A stretch of DNA of 64,000 nt, from NCBI GenBank assembly GCA_030536355.1, contig JAUNQD010000003.1:1-64000 (forward strand), in the 5' to 3' direction. The position numbers and the translations under genes were made by a program. Under the pieces are notes generated by a model, which saw nothing but the letters and a program-made list of their open reading frames with translations, made no database searches and was not told where the DNA came from. Below, piece after piece: positions 53,968-63,222 of this stretch; positions within the stretch are counted from its first letter, which is position 1; every line of letters begins with the position of its first letter. Source of the stretch: Bacillota bacterium (lineage in GTDB: Bacteria; Bacillota; Clostridia; Peptostreptococcales; Anaerovoracaceae).

Positions 53968-54658
53968 AGACGTTATAATCGCTTGTGATTTTGACAGCAA
54001 AGAACAGACACTGGATTTTCTCGATAAGCTGGGCGATCATAAGCCTTATGTGAAGATCGGAATGGAGCTGTATTATGCAGAAGGACCTTCCATCGTTAAG
54101 GCGCTTAAAGAACGTGGATATAAGATATTCCTGGATCTGAAGCTGCACGATATTCCTAATACTGTTAAAAAGGCAATGAAAGTCTTATCTAATCTCGATG
54201 TTGATATGTGTAATCTCCACGCTGCAGGAACTTGCAAGATGATGGAAGCCGCTCTTGAAGGACTCACCAGAGAAGACGGCTCAAGACCTCTGCTTATTGC
54301 CGTTACTCAGCTGACATCTACTACTCAGGAAAGAATGGAAGCTGACATGCTCATCGACGAGCCGATGGAAAAAGTCGTTTCACATTATGCATCAAACGCG
54401 AAGAACAGCGGACTTGACGGAGTCGTTTGCTCACCTCTGGAATCTGGCAAAGTACACGAAGTATGCGGCGAAGGATTCCTGACGGTCACACCGGGAGTGC
54501 GCTTTGCAGATGATGACAAGGGAGATCAGGCAAGAGTTACTACTCCTGCCAAAGCTAAGGAACTTGGTTCAGACTACATCGTAGTAGGCAGAAGCATCAC
54601 TGCAGCAGCAGATCCTAAGGCTGCATATGAAAGATGCATTGCTGAATTCGTAGGTTAA
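53960..54658 (+). CDS. pyrF: Orotidine 5'-phosphate decarboxylase
   Basis: Decarboxylates OMP to UMP. 232 residues; the catalytic Asp-Lys-Asp array is Asp59-Lys61-Asp64 in FLDLKLHDIPNT, and GVRFADDDKGDQ near 175 is the phosphate-loop region. GGAGG just upstream supports ATG 53960 over the GTG at 53951. The operon order places it between PyrD and PyrE, so the last two steps are adjacent. Confidence 0.95.
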   Translation: MGRDVIIACDFDSKEQTLDFLDKLGDHKPYVKIGMELYYAEGPSIVKALKERGYKIFLDLKLHDIPNTVKKAMKVLSNLDVDMCNLHAAGTCKMMEAALEGLTREDGSRPLLIAVTQLTSTTQERMEADMLIDEPMEKVVSHYASNAKNSGLDGVVCSPLESGKVHEVCGEGFLTVTPGVRFADDDKGDQARVTTPAKAKELGSDYIVVGRSITAAADPKAAYERCIAEFVG

Positions 54659-54703
54659 AGTCATAAACGTTTTAATTATAGATTTGATGAAGAGGAGAAA
54701 AAG

Positions 54704-55333
54704 ATGAAGAAAGAAATCGCTAAAGGACTTCTGGATATCGAAGCAGTATTTTTAAGACCTGATGATCCGTTCACATGGGCAAGCGGGATCAAGAGCCCTA
54801 TCTACTGTGATAACAGACTGATACTGACTGCACCTGAAATGAGAACAAAGGTAGAAAATGCTATCGCCGATACAGTGAAGGAACATTACCCTGATGCTGA
54901 AGTACTGATGGGAACAAGTACTGCAGGTATCGCACATGCTGCTATCGCAGGTCATATCCTTGATATCCCTATGGGATATGTGCGCTCAGGAGCTAAAGAT
55001 CATGGAAGAAACAACCGTATCGAAGGAAGACTTGAAAAAGGCCAGAAAGTCGTTGTGATCGAAGATCTGATTTCTACAGGCGGAAGTGTGATCGAAGTAG
55101 TTGAAGCTCTGAGAGAAGCAGGCGCAGATGTCCTTGGCGTAGTGAGCATCTTTACTTACGGAATGAAGAAGGGCCTTGAAAGACTGGCGGCTGCCGATGT
55201 TAAAAACGTAAGCCTGTCAGATTTTGATGCAGTTGCTGAAGTAGCTGCTGAAACAGGATATATCAAGCAGGAAGACATCGCTAGACTCATGGCATTCAGA
55301 GATAATCCGCAGGATGAAAGCTGGATCGGTTAA
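54704..55333 (+). CDS. pyrE: Orotate phosphoribosyltransferase
   Basis: Joins orotate and PRPP to OMP. 209 residues; the PRPP-binding motif is [13 protein letters not shown] near 115, with [13 protein letters not shown] preceding it as the flexible catalytic loop (Lys, His). GAGGAG before the ATG. Separated from pyrF by 45 bases without a visible promoter. Confidence 0.96.
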   Translation: MKKEIAKGLLDIEAVFLRPDDPFTWASGIKSPIYCDNRLILTAPEMRTKVENAIADTVKEHYPDAEVLMGTSTAGIAHAAIAGHILDIPMGYVRSGAKDHGRNNRIEGRLEKGQKVVVIEDLISTGGSVIEVVEALREAGADVLGVVSIFTYGMKKGLERLAAADVKNVSLSDFDAVAEVAAETGYIKQEDIARLMAFRDNPQDESWIG

Positions 55334-55366
55334 TAATTAAAATATATATAGATTTAGGAGGAAGTA

Positions 55367-56281
55367 ATGAAACATCTTATCGACATTATGGAACTGACAG
55401 TGGAAGAGATCGATGAAATGATCGCTGTTGCAAAAGACATCATAGCAGATCCCGACAAATACGCAGAAAAGTGTAAGAGAAAGAAGTTGGCTACTTTATT
55501 CTTCGAGCCTTCAACAAGAACAAGACTGAGCTTTGAAGCAGCTATGTATGAACTGGGCGGAAACGTTATAGGTTTCTCAGAAGCTCAGAGTTCATCAGCA
55601 GCTAAGGGCGAAAGCGTAGCAGATACTATCAGAACAGTAGGCGCTTATGCAGATATCATCGCAATGAGACATCCTAAGGAAGGGGCCCCGCTGGCAGCAT
55701 CAAGAAAGACTATCGTTCCTATCATCAATGCAGGAGACGGCGGACATAACCATCCTACACAGACTTTGACAGACCTGCTGACTATAAGCAGAGAAAAGGG
55801 CAGATTCAACGATCTTACCATCGGACTTTGCGGAGACCTGAAGTTCGGCAGAACTGTTCACTCACTGATCAGTGCTATGTCAAGATATGAAAACGTTAAA
55901 TTCGTCCTCATTTCACCTGATGAACTGAAGATCCCAGAATATCTGAAGGAAGAAGTTCTTATCAAGAACAATATCGAATTCGTTGAAACTGCTGATCTTG
56001 AAGAAGCAATGCCTCAGCTTGATGTACTGTATATGACAAGAGTACAGAGAGAAAGATTCTTCAATGAACAGGATTACTTAAGACTGAAGGACAGCTATAT
56101 CCTGACTCCTGATAAGCTGGTCAACGCTAAGGAAGATCTGAGCATCCTTCATCCGCTGCCAAGAGTAAACGAGATCTCAACTGCCGTTGATGATGACCCT
56201 AGAGCTGTTTACTTCGAACAGGTACTTAACGGCAAATATATCAGAATGGCTCTTATCCTTAAACTTCTGGAGGTGAAATAA
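55367..56281 (+). CDS. pyrB: Aspartate carbamoyltransferase catalytic subunit
   Basis: Condenses carbamoyl phosphate with aspartate. 304 residues; STRT carbamoyl-phosphate motif in [13 protein letters not shown] at 46-58, [11 protein letters not shown] near 133 and HPLPRVNEI near 263. AGGAGG lies upstream. Stop overlaps the pyrI start (TAATG), coupling the two subunits. carA/carB are not in the window. Confidence 0.97.
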   Translation: MKHLIDIMELTVEEIDEMIAVAKDIIADPDKYAEKCKRKKLATLFFEPSTRTRLSFEAAMYELGGNVIGFSEAQSSSAAKGESVADTIRTVGAYADIIAMRHPKEGAPLAASRKTIVPIINAGDGGHNHPTQTLTDLLTISREKGRFNDLTIGLCGDLKFGRTVHSLISAMSRYENVKFVLISPDELKIPEYLKEEVLIKNNIEFVETADLEEAMPQLDVLYMTRVQRERFFNEQDYLRLKDSYILTPDKLVNAKEDLSILHPLPRVNEISTAVDDDPRAVYFEQVLNGKYIRMALILKLLEVK

Positions 56282-56697
56282 TGAGAATCGATAAAATAGA
56301 AAACGGAATCGTTATCGACCACATCAAATCAGGACAGGCTATGGAATTATATAAGATGCTTGGTCTTGAAAAGCTGGACTGTCAGGTTGCTATCATCAAG
56401 AACGCTGAATCCGGCAAGATGGGAAGAAAGGACATCATCAAGATCGACCAGATGATAGACCTGAATCTGGATATCATCGGATACGTAGATCCTGAAATCA
56501 CTGTTAACATTATCAGAAACGGCGAAAGAGAAAAGGTTGCTCATATCGAGCTTCCTGATGAAGTGGTAGATATCATCAAGTGCAAGAATCCTAGATGCAT
56601 CACTACTACAGAACAGGAACTGCCTCACGTATTCAAACTTACTGATAAGGACAACAGAGTTTACAGATGTCTGTATTGTGAAAGTAAGGCGAAATAA
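56281..56697 (+). CDS. pyrI: Aspartate carbamoyltransferase regulatory subunit
   Basis: Allosteric chain that binds CTP/ATP and holds the catalytic trimers together. 138 residues: N-terminal nucleotide-binding domain (VIDHIKSGQAMELYKMLGL) and a C-terminal zinc domain with Cys101, Cys106, Cys130 and Cys133 (CKNPRC, CLYC). Its presence means the pathway is controlled by allostery as well as by any transcriptional control. Confidence 0.97.
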   Translation: MRIDKIENGIVIDHIKSGQAMELYKMLGLEKLDCQVAIIKNAESGKMGRKDIIKIDQMIDLNLDIIGYVDPEITVNIIRNGEREKVAHIELPDEVVDIIKCKNPRCITTTEQELPHVFKLTDKDNRVYRCLYCESKAK

Positions 56698-56733
56698 GAA
56701 GCATAGAAACTGAATATACTTAAGAAGAAATCT

Positions 56734-56766
56734 GCTCGTCATTGTTGAAATGGCGGGCTTTTTCTG
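56734..56766 (+). terminator. Terminator of the pyr operon
   Basis: A ten-pair stem with G-U pairs (56734-56743 with 56749-56758), then TTTTTCTG. Confidence 0.8.
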
Positions 56767-56813
56767 TTAAAATATTTAATTAGGTATTGAATAAAAACAG
56801 AGGAGAAAAGACT

Positions 56814-59435
56814 ATGAAAAAGATGGGCTTAAATGAATTACGTGAAAAGTTTTTAAGCTTCTATGAATCAAAGGAACATTACAGAAGACAGAGCTTCTCT
56901 CTTATTCCTGAAAAGGACAAGAGTCTGCTTATCATAAATTCAGGTATGGCACCACTGAAGCCATACTTCGCAGGACTGGAAACTCCTCCTAGCAAGAGAA
57001 TGACTACTTGCCAGAAGTGCATCAGAACAGGTGACATCGAAAACGTTGGCTTCACTTCAAGACATGGTACATTCTTCGAAATGCTGGGAAGTTTTTCATT
57101 CGGAGATTACTTCAAGCATGAATCACTGAACTGGGGATGGGAATTCATCACAGAAGTTTTACAGATGCCTACTGACAAACTGTGGGCTACAGTGTATGAA
57201 GATGACGATCAGGCATATAACATCTGGAAAGATGAGATCGGCATGCCTGAAGAAAGAATAGTACGTCTCGGTAAAGACGATAACTTCTGGGAAATCGGAA
57301 CAGGTCCATGCGGTCCATGCTCAGAAATTTATTTCGACAGAGGCGAAAAATACGGATGTGATAATCCTGACTGCAAGCCGGGATGTGACTGTGACAGATA
57401 TGTAGAATTCTGGAACCACGTATTCACACAGTTCAACAGAGATGACGAAGGAAACTACACAGATCTGGCTCATCCTAACATCGATACAGGTATGGGTCTG
57501 GAAAGACTTGCATGCGTTATGCAGGGAGTAGAATCAATCTTTGATATCGACACTATCCAGTACGTATTGGAAGGCGTTGTTAAGAAATCAGGCGTTGAAT
57601 ATAAGAATGGTGAAGCACCTGAAGATATCTCCATCAGGATCATTACAGATCACTTAAGATCAATGACATTCATGATCGGCGATACTATCCTGCCAAGTAA
57701 TGAAGGCAGAGGATATGTTCTCAGAAGAATCATCCGTCGTGCTGCAAGACACGGTAAGGTCCTTGGAATCGAAGGACCATTCCTTGCTGAACTTTGCGAT
57801 AGAGTAATAGATATCTCCGGTAAAGCATATCCTGAATTGGAAGAACGTCGTGTTGCTATCAAGAAGGTAGTTGGCGTAGAAGAACAGAAATTCGCTGCAA
57901 CTATCGATCAGGGTATGAAGATCATCAATGGTCATATCGACGAGCTGAAAGCGGCAGGTGAAACAGTTCTTGAAGGCGAAAAGGCATTCAAGCTTCATGA
58001 TACTTATGGATTCCCGATCGATCTGACAAGAGAAATCTTGGAAGAATCAGGATATACAGTTGATCTGGACGGATTCAAGGCAGCTATGGAAGAGCAGAAG
58101 AAACGTTCACAGGTTGAACAGGAAATGGAAGGAGCAGGCTGGAAAGAAGCGTCTGCAGACTTTGCAATAGAAGGTGAAACAGTATTCACAGGATACGAAA
58201 CACTTGTAGATACAGGTGTTGTGAAAGCTCTTTTCTGGGATCAGAAGCCACTTGAAGAAGTTTCTGAAGGCGATGTATGCAGAGTAGTTCTCGATAAGAC
58301 TCCGTTCTACGCAGAAAGCGGCGGGCAGACTTACGATACAGGTGTGATCTACAATGATGATTTCATGGCAACTGTTGAAGAAGTAGTTAAGTTCCAGAAT
58401 GTATTCGCACATAAGATCACTGTTAAAGAGGGGACTATCAAACTGGGTGCAGAAGTTAACGCTATGCCTCATGCTCCTACAAGAAATAAGATCGCTGCTA
58501 ACCATACTGCAACACATCTGCTTCACAAGGCACTTAAGGAAGTCCTTGGTGAACATGTTAAGCAGGCAGGTTCATCTGTAACTAAGGATGCTCTGCGTTT
58601 TGACTTCAATCATTTCGAAGCGATGACTGCTGAAGAAGTGAAGAGGGTGGAAGATATCGTTAACGATAAGATCAGCCACTTCCTGGACGTAGAGACTAAA
58701 GAAATGCCTATCAAGGAAGCATTTGCAGAAGGTGTTACTGCATTGTTCGGTGAAAAATACGGCGATGTAGTAAGAGTAGTTTCAGTTGGAAGCTACAGCA
58801 AGGAACTGTGCGGCGGTACACATGTCAAGAATTCAGGACAGATCGGTGCGTTCAAGATCTTGAGCGAAGCAGGCGTTGCGTCAGGCGTAAGAAGAATTGA
58901 AGCCGTTACAGGCCTCGGCGTTCTCGCTAAATACAACGAAGATGAAGAACTTATCGCGAAGACTTCAGGCGCACTCAAGTCAAATAGAGACAACATGGCA
59001 GACAGATCAGCTGCTCTCGTTGAAGAAGTGAAGGCTCTTAAGAAAGAAATCGAAGAACTGAAGAAGGCTGAAATGAGTAAGGGTCTGGGTTCACTGGTCG
59101 ATGGAGCTAAGGAAATCAACGGTGTGAAGCTGATCACTCAGCAGTTCGAAGACTACAACATCAACGATCTGAGAGGGCTTTCTGACCAGATAAAGGCCGA
59201 AAATAAGGGTGTAGCAATGGTATTTGCAACAGTTTCAGGTGGTAAAGTGACATTCCTTGTATCCCTTACTGATGATCTGGTTGAAAAGGGTCTTCATGCA
59301 GGTAAGATGATCAAGGAAATCGCAGCAGCTGCAGGCGGTGGCGGCGGTGGTAAGGCTGACATGGCTCAGGCAGGTGCTAAGGACCCAAGCAAGATCGGAG
59401 ATGCATTTGCCAAGGCTGAAGAATTGATTGGTTAA
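56814..59435 (+). CDS. alaS: Alanyl-tRNA synthetase
   Basis: Charges tRNA-Ala. 873 residues: aminoacylation core (RHGTFFEMLGSFSFGDYFK near 84), editing domain with zinc motif HTATHLLHKAL near 563 and CGGTH near 665, and a C-Ala domain with a glycine run near 843. GAGGAG is eight bases before ATG 56814; an in-frame extension to 56787 lacks a site. No T-box leader is seen in the 116-base gap. ireB and ruvX follow, a conserved Firmicutes order. Confidence 0.97.
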   Translation: MKKMGLNELREKFLSFYESKEHYRRQSFSLIPEKDKSLLIINSGMAPLKPYFAGLETPPSKRMTTCQKCIRTGDIENVGFTSRHGTFFEMLGSFSFGDYFKHESLNWGWEFITEVLQMPTDKLWATVYEDDDQAYNIWKDEIGMPEERIVRLGKDDNFWEIGTGPCGPCSEIYFDRGEKYGCDNPDCKPGCDCDRYVEFWNHVFTQFNRDDEGNYTDLAHPNIDTGMGLERLACVMQGVESIFDIDTIQYVLEGVVKKSGVEYKNGEAPEDISIRIITDHLRSMTFMIGDTILPSNEGRGYVLRRIIRRAARHGKVLGIEGPFLAELCDRVIDISGKAYPELEERRVAIKKVVGVEEQKFAATIDQGMKIINGHIDELKAAGETVLEGEKAFKLHDTYGFPIDLTREILEESGYTVDLDGFKAAMEEQKKRSQVEQEMEGAGWKEASADFAIEGETVFTGYETLVDTGVVKALFWDQKPLEEVSEGDVCRVVLDKTPFYAESGGQTYDTGVIYNDDFMATVEEVVKFQNVFAHKITVKEGTIKLGAEVNAMPHAPTRNKIAANHTATHLLHKALKEVLGEHVKQAGSSVTKDALRFDFNHFEAMTAEEVKRVEDIVNDKISHFLDVETKEMPIKEAFAEGVTALFGEKYGDVVRVVSVGSYSKELCGGTHVKNSGQIGAFKILSEAGVASGVRRIEAVTGLGVLAKYNEDEELIAKTSGALKSNRDNMADRSAALVEEVKALKKEIEELKKAEMSKGLGSLVDGAKEINGVKLITQQFEDYNINDLRGLSDQIKAENKGVAMVFATVSGGKVTFLVSLTDDLVEKGLHAGKMIKEIAAAAGGGGGGKADMAQAGAKDPSKIGDAFAKAEELIG

Positions 59436-59516
59436 TAATAACTATATTATGTAAACTAATTTAACTCTTGTAATAAACTGGAAAAGAATGTATAATGAAA
59501 TAAATGGAGGTGTAGT

Positions 59517-59765
59517 ATGGATAGACAGACAAGAATGTATGATAACTTTGATAGAGTAGAACAGAGAACTATCGAAGAAATCTTAAACATAGTATATGAT
59601 TCTCTGGAAGAAAGAGGTTACAATGCCATCGATCAGATGGTAGGTTATATCCTGTCCGGAGATCCATCATATATCACAAGCCACAACAATGCTAGAAATA
59701 TCATGGGCAGAATCGAGAGAGATGACCTGGTAGAAGAACTGATCAGAGCATATCTCCGTAAATAA
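59517..59765 (+). CDS. ireB: IreB family regulatory protein (DUF965)
   Basis: 82 residues; IEEILNIVYDSLEERGYNAI and GDPSYITSHNNARNIMGRIE are the family signature. In Enterococcus, IreB is a substrate of the Ser/Thr kinase IreK and affects cephalosporin resistance; the N-terminal MDRQTRMYD holds the phosphorylatable Thr. GGAGG precedes the ATG. Sits in the conserved alaS-ireB-ruvX order. Confidence 0.93.
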   Translation: MDRQTRMYDNFDRVEQRTIEEILNIVYDSLEERGYNAIDQMVGYILSGDPSYITSHNNARNIMGRIERDDLVEELIRAYLRK

Positions 59766-59779
59766 TTGAGTTTCAATTG

Positions 59780-59807
59780 GCGGGCAGAAATGCCCGCTTT
59801 GTTTTTT
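59780..59807 (+). terminator. Terminator between ireB and ruvX
   Basis: GCGGGCA/TGCCCGC stem with GAAA tetraloop and a following T run, ending just before the GAGGAG of ruvX. Confidence 0.88.
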
Positions 59808-59819
59808 GAGGAGAGTATA

Positions 59820-60251
59820 ATGAAGAAATTAGCTTTAGACGTAGGGGACAAGACTATAGGAGTGGCAGTAAGCGATGCCCTTAACATCACTGCACAAGGA
59901 GTGACCACCATTGAGAGAGTAGGGATACGCAAAGATGCCGGGAAAGTCATGGACTATATCAAAGAATTTGATTGTGATACAGTCGTTATAGGGCTTCCTA
60001 AGAAGCTTGACGGAACAGACAGTCCCCAGACTGAGAAAGTATACGAGTTCAAGACTATGCTGGAAAATAAGATGAGAAGCACAGGGATGGCTTATATAAA
60101 AGTTGAGTTCTATGATGAGAGACTAACTACTGTAATGGCAGAAAAGGTCCTTATAGAAGCAGATGTGAGCCGAAAAGGGCGTAAGAAAGTAATAGATAAA
60201 CAGGCAGCAGTGTTGATTTTGCAAGGATATCTTGACAGAGGAGGATTCTAG
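59820..60251 (+). CDS. ruvX: Holliday junction resolvase-like RuvX (YqgF)
   Basis: RNase H-fold nuclease tied to pre-16S rRNA maturation and possibly junction resolution. 143 residues; catalytic aspartate in LALDVGDKTIGVAVSD near 4-19, VVIGLPKKLDGTDSPQ near 57 and DERLTT near 101. GAGGAG serves ATG 59820; an upstream ATG at 59766 would read through the terminator and is rejected. Confidence 0.95.
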   Translation: MKKLALDVGDKTIGVAVSDALNITAQGVTTIERVGIRKDAGKVMDYIKEFDCDTVVIGLPKKLDGTDSPQTEKVYEFKTMLENKMRSTGMAYIKVEFYDERLTTVMAEKVLIEADVSRKGRKKVIDKQAAVLILQGYLDRGGF

Positions 60252-60252
60252 A

Positions 60253-60675
60253 ATGAGTTATTATATCGACTTTTGGAAACGCGCGTTCGATTTTAAAGGA
60301 GTAGCATCACGCAAAGAATACTGGATAGCTTTTTTATTCAATATAATAGTAGTGTTCGTTATTGGTCTTGTTTTAGCATTCGTATCGGATGAGGCGCTGA
60401 ATGTTTTTCAAGGAATATACAGCCTGTTGATAATAATACCTAGCATATCCATAAGCGTACGAAGACTACACGATTCAAACAAGTCAGGGTTGTGGTATCT
60501 TCTTTCATTGATTCCTGTAATAGGAGGGCTTATTGTATTTATCTTCATGTTGATGGGAACAGTTAGACTGAATAACAGATGGCGTATGTATGATATACAT
60601 CGCGGAAAGATCAGAGAAGATATATTTGAAGAACCATTAAGTGAAACTGCTAAATGGACTTATAAGGAAATGTAA
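60253..60675 (+). CDS. DUF805 family inner-membrane protein
   Basis: 140 residues; YIDFWKRAFDFKGVASRKEY and RRLHDSNKSGLWYLLSLIP are the DUF805 signature, with three to four membrane helices (near 24-46, 53-72, 85-105). Function unknown, often found near export or stress genes. GAGGAGG before ATG 60253 lies in the end of ruvX, so the two are one unit. The ATG is one base after the ruvX stop. Confidence 0.9.
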   Translation: MSYYIDFWKRAFDFKGVASRKEYWIAFLFNIIVVFVIGLVLAFVSDEALNVFQGIYSLLIIIPSISISVRRLHDSNKSGLWYLLSLIPVIGGLIVFIFMLMGTVRLNNRWRMYDIHRGKIREDIFEEPLSETAKWTYKEM

Positions 60676-60688
60676 AAAATAATATATT

Positions 60689-60725
60689 AATAACCTCTTA
60701 TAATATTTAAGAGGTTATTTTATTG
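60689..60725 (+). terminator. Terminator of the DUF805 gene
   Basis: A twelve-pair stem (60689-60700 with 60708-60719) followed by a T tract. Confidence 0.85.
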
Positions 60726-60769
60726 TATAATGTAGATAAGTTATTATAAAAAAAATAGAAAGTAAATAT

Positions 60770-62284
60770 ATGAATAGCAAACTTATAGTCGGAATTACTG
60801 ATTTAAAAACTACATATCCATATATCGCTAAAGAATGGGATTATCAATTAAATGAAGGGAATCCAGAAGACTATTTTTATGGTTCAACTAAGCATATACA
60901 TTGGATATGTTCAAAATGTGGACATAAATGGAATGCAACAATTAGATCTAGAACTAATAAAGGAACGGGATGCCCCAAATGCGCTATACAAAAAAGAGCA
61001 AACAAAAGAAACGAAACATATATAGCTAAACATGGATCAATTAATGACCCTGTATTATTAAAAGAATGGGACTATGAAAAAAATCTAAGCTCACCTAACA
61101 AATATTCAAAAGGTAGCAATAAAAAAGTACATTGGATATGTTCAAAATGTGGTTATTCCTACGAATCTAAAATAAACAATAGAACATACTTAAATAGAGG
61201 ATGTCCATTATGTAGTAATCAGATTGTTGTTAAAGGGAAAAATGATTTAGCCACAACACACCCTAATATTGCAAAAGAATGGGATTATGATAAAAATGGA
61301 ATATTAACACCATATAATACTACGCATGGTAGTGGAAAGAAAGTATGGTGGAAATGTCCTGAAGGGCATTCATATTGCGCCACTATATTGCATAGAACAA
61401 ATGGTGGAACTAATTGTCCTATATGCAATTCAGGTAGACAAACGTCATTTGCTGAGCAAGCTATATTTTATTATATAAAGTTACTTTATCCAGATGCCAT
61501 TAATAGATATAAAGATATATTTAATAATGGAATGGAGCTTGATATATATATACCATCAATAAAGCTTGGCATAGAATATGATGGAATGGCATGGCATAAG
61601 AAAGAGAATAAAGAAAGAGAACTAAAAAAATATAACATATGTAAGTTTAATGGTATTAAACTATTTAGAATAATAGAGGGAGAGCTAGATGAGTTTAATA
61701 TTGCCGCAGATTATTATTTACATATGGATAAGATATATGAGCATAAGAATTTAGAAAAAGCAATAAGAATAATTGCAGATAAACTTGATCCAGAATCGAA
61801 TCCGTTCACAAGAAGAAAAGTACATATGTTCCATAGTACGTTAGATATTAACATTAATAGAGACGAAAAAGAAATACGCTCATATATGACAAAAATAAAT
61901 AATAACTTTGAAGAAAAATACCCATTGATAGCAGAGGAATGGCATCCAACAAAAAACGGCAAGTTAAAACCTAACATGTTTAAATCGGGTTCAGATATTA
62001 AAGTTTTTTGGCTATGTTCAAAATGTGGTTTTGAGTATAAAACATCAATAGGGCATAGGACAGCAGGTACAGGATGTCCTAAATGCGCCATAAAAAGAAA
62101 TAATGAAGCTAAAATGAAAGCAGTAGTTATGATGGATCCTCAAAATGGCAGGCAGATAAAAACATACAAGTCAATAACAGAAGCAAGTAAAGAGACTGGA
62201 ATCAATAGTTCAAATATTTCAATGGTATGTAGAGGTCAACGAAATAAAGCTGGCGGATATATTTGGAAATATAAAAACGAATAG
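60770..62284 (+). CDS. Zinc-ribbon / PD-(D/E)XK nuclease / NUMOD1 multidomain protein
   Basis: 504 residues. Three DUF4379-type zinc ribbons at about 1-80 (Cys47, Cys50, Cys68, Cys71), 84-150 (Cys124, Cys127, Cys145, Cys148) and 160-220 (Cys196, Cys216, Cys219, the fourth ligand altered to His or Cys). Each begins with an xxIAKEWDY-type motif. 225-310 is a Vsr/DUF559-like PD-(D/E)XK core (Glu229, Asp258, Glu269, Asp271, Trp275-His276). A fourth ribbon spans 382-440 (Cys416, Cys419, Cys436, Cys439). 455-504 matches NUMOD1, the DNA-binding tail of homing endonucleases (YKSITEASKETGINSSNIS, GGYIWKY). AT-rich, own terminator, no partner genes: probably a mobile, site-specific nuclease. Confidence 0.8.
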   Translation: MNSKLIVGITDLKTTYPYIAKEWDYQLNEGNPEDYFYGSTKHIHWICSKCGHKWNATIRSRTNKGTGCPKCAIQKRANKRNETYIAKHGSINDPVLLKEWDYEKNLSSPNKYSKGSNKKVHWICSKCGYSYESKINNRTYLNRGCPLCSNQIVVKGKNDLATTHPNIAKEWDYDKNGILTPYNTTHGSGKKVWWKCPEGHSYCATILHRTNGGTNCPICNSGRQTSFAEQAIFYYIKLLYPDAINRYKDIFNNGMELDIYIPSIKLGIEYDGMAWHKKENKERELKKYNICKFNGIKLFRIIEGELDEFNIAADYYLHMDKIYEHKNLEKAIRIIADKLDPESNPFTRRKVHMFHSTLDININRDEKEIRSYMTKINNNFEEKYPLIAEEWHPTKNGKLKPNMFKSGSDIKVFWLCSKCGFEYKTSIGHRTAGTGCPKCAIKRNNEAKMKAVVMMDPQNGRQIKTYKSITEASKETGINSSNISMVCRGQRNKAGGYIWKYKNE

Positions 62285-62500
62285 AGACCTTGGTAAAAAG
62301 ATGATGAAAAACCAAAGCCTCTAAATAGTGAGAGGGCATATAAGTAACATAAATATTTAATTTGAAGAGAAACGCAACTATTCCTATAATCATAATTAAG
62401 GGAAGAGATGTTGTGATCAGCCGGAGAAATAAGCATGTTAAGCTTCAAATGGCTTGATTTCAATGATTCTCAAACACATCATAATTAATATAATAAATAA
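62285..62500 (+). other. Non-coding AT-rich tract after the nuclease gene
   Basis: A 216-base gap before the terminator. It contains short inverted repeats (ACCTTGGT near 62289 with ACCAAAGC near 62311, and AAGC/AGCTT near 62430-62450). It could be a structured 3' region, but I recognise no group I or II intron core, and no ribosome binding site. The following 160 bases to the LysM gene hold only a terminator. Confidence 0.35.
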
Positions 62501-62550
62501 AAATACCCCGTATATTAATTGTAATAAATTATTACGGAGTATTTTTTATT
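62501..62550 (+). terminator. Terminator after the nuclease gene
   Basis: A twelve-pair stem with one mismatch (62501-62512 with 62533-62544), then a long T tract. Confidence 0.75.
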
Positions 62551-62714
62551 AAGATTATGTATTGTAGGTATATTTATTATTCCCCTTATTTTGTTCAAAA
62601 AAACGAGGCTCTAATTTTCGATTTAAGCGATTTTATTTATAATGGTCGATACTTATTACCTCTTGATTTTCGCCTGTTACAGCGTAAATTTGTCTTCAAT
62701 GGGACATGATGGTT

Positions 62715-63044
62715 TTACAGGTTGTCAGGCACTAAAATCACCATTCCGGGCTCTAAATCTGAAGCAGACATATCGTTTGCTTTACAGATTTCATATACTG
62801 CGCGTCTTGTATCGGTTTTATCATTTTTATATGTATTGGCAATGTCCCATAAAGTATCACCATAGCAAACTTCAACCTCGATCGGCTCAGATTTGACCAA
62901 AGCAAATGATGTATCGGAGCCTAACACATAATTGATTCCGCTGACCATAAGCCCGATCATAACTATCAATGATGTTATGAATCTGAACTTGGATTTGATT
63001 CTGTATTTTCTTTTTCTGTTGTTTGATCTATTCTCTGTTCTCAT
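62715..63044 (-). CDS. Small LysM membrane protein, probable YneA-type SOS cell-division inhibitor
   Basis: 109 residues: a strongly basic N-terminus (NNRKRKYRIKSKFRF), a membrane helix near 22-40 and an extracytoplasmic LysM domain (EVCYGDTLWDIANTYKN near 58, ending GMVILVPDNL). Size and layout match YneA of Bacillus, which delays septation after DNA damage. Three LexA-box-like sites lie within about 110 bases upstream, which supports that. AGAGAGG before ATG 63044 excludes an upstream ATG at 63143. No lexA is adjacent. Confidence 0.75.
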   Translation of the reverse strand: MRTENRSNNRKRKYRIKSKFRFITSLIVMIGLMVSGINYVLGSDTSFALVKSEPIEVEVCYGDTLWDIANTYKNDKTDTRRAVYEICKANDMSASDLEPGMVILVPDNL

Positions 63045-63072
63045 ATCGGACCTCTCTTTCCTGCCCCTCTTC

Positions 63073-63149
63073 AAACGTTTGTTCTTTTGTTGTAAACACA
63101 GTATATCAGAATATATGTTCGCAGTCAACACTAAATTAAACATTTGTTC
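63073..63149 (-). promoter_or_regulatory. Three LexA-box-like sites upstream of the LysM gene
   Basis: On the minus strand: GAACAAATGTTT (63138-63149), GAACATATATTC (63109-63120) and GAACAAACGTTT (63073-63084). Each fits the Gram-positive LexA pattern GAAC-N4-GTTC with one or two changes. Centres are 29 and 36 bases apart. Confidence 0.65.
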
Positions 63150-63157
63150 GCATAAAT

Positions 63158-63190
63158 TATAAAAAAAGAGAACATTATTATCATGTTCCC
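63158..63190 (-). terminator. Terminator of the threonine dehydratase gene
   Basis: Read on the minus strand, GGGAACAT pairs with ATGTTCTC (one G-U) around a seven-base loop, followed by TTTTTTTATA. Confidence 0.85.
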
Positions 63191-63222
63191 TTCTATTCCA
63201 ATATTATTGTTTCTGTTTTCTG

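Noticed and set aside
56698-56813. T-box leader before alaS
   Set aside because: The gap is too short and holds only the pyr terminator; no T-box sequence is present.
62285-62500. Group I or II intron around the NUMOD1 nuclease gene
   Set aside because: No conserved P7/P3 core or domain V-like hairpin was found, and the flanks are intergenic rather than an interrupted gene.
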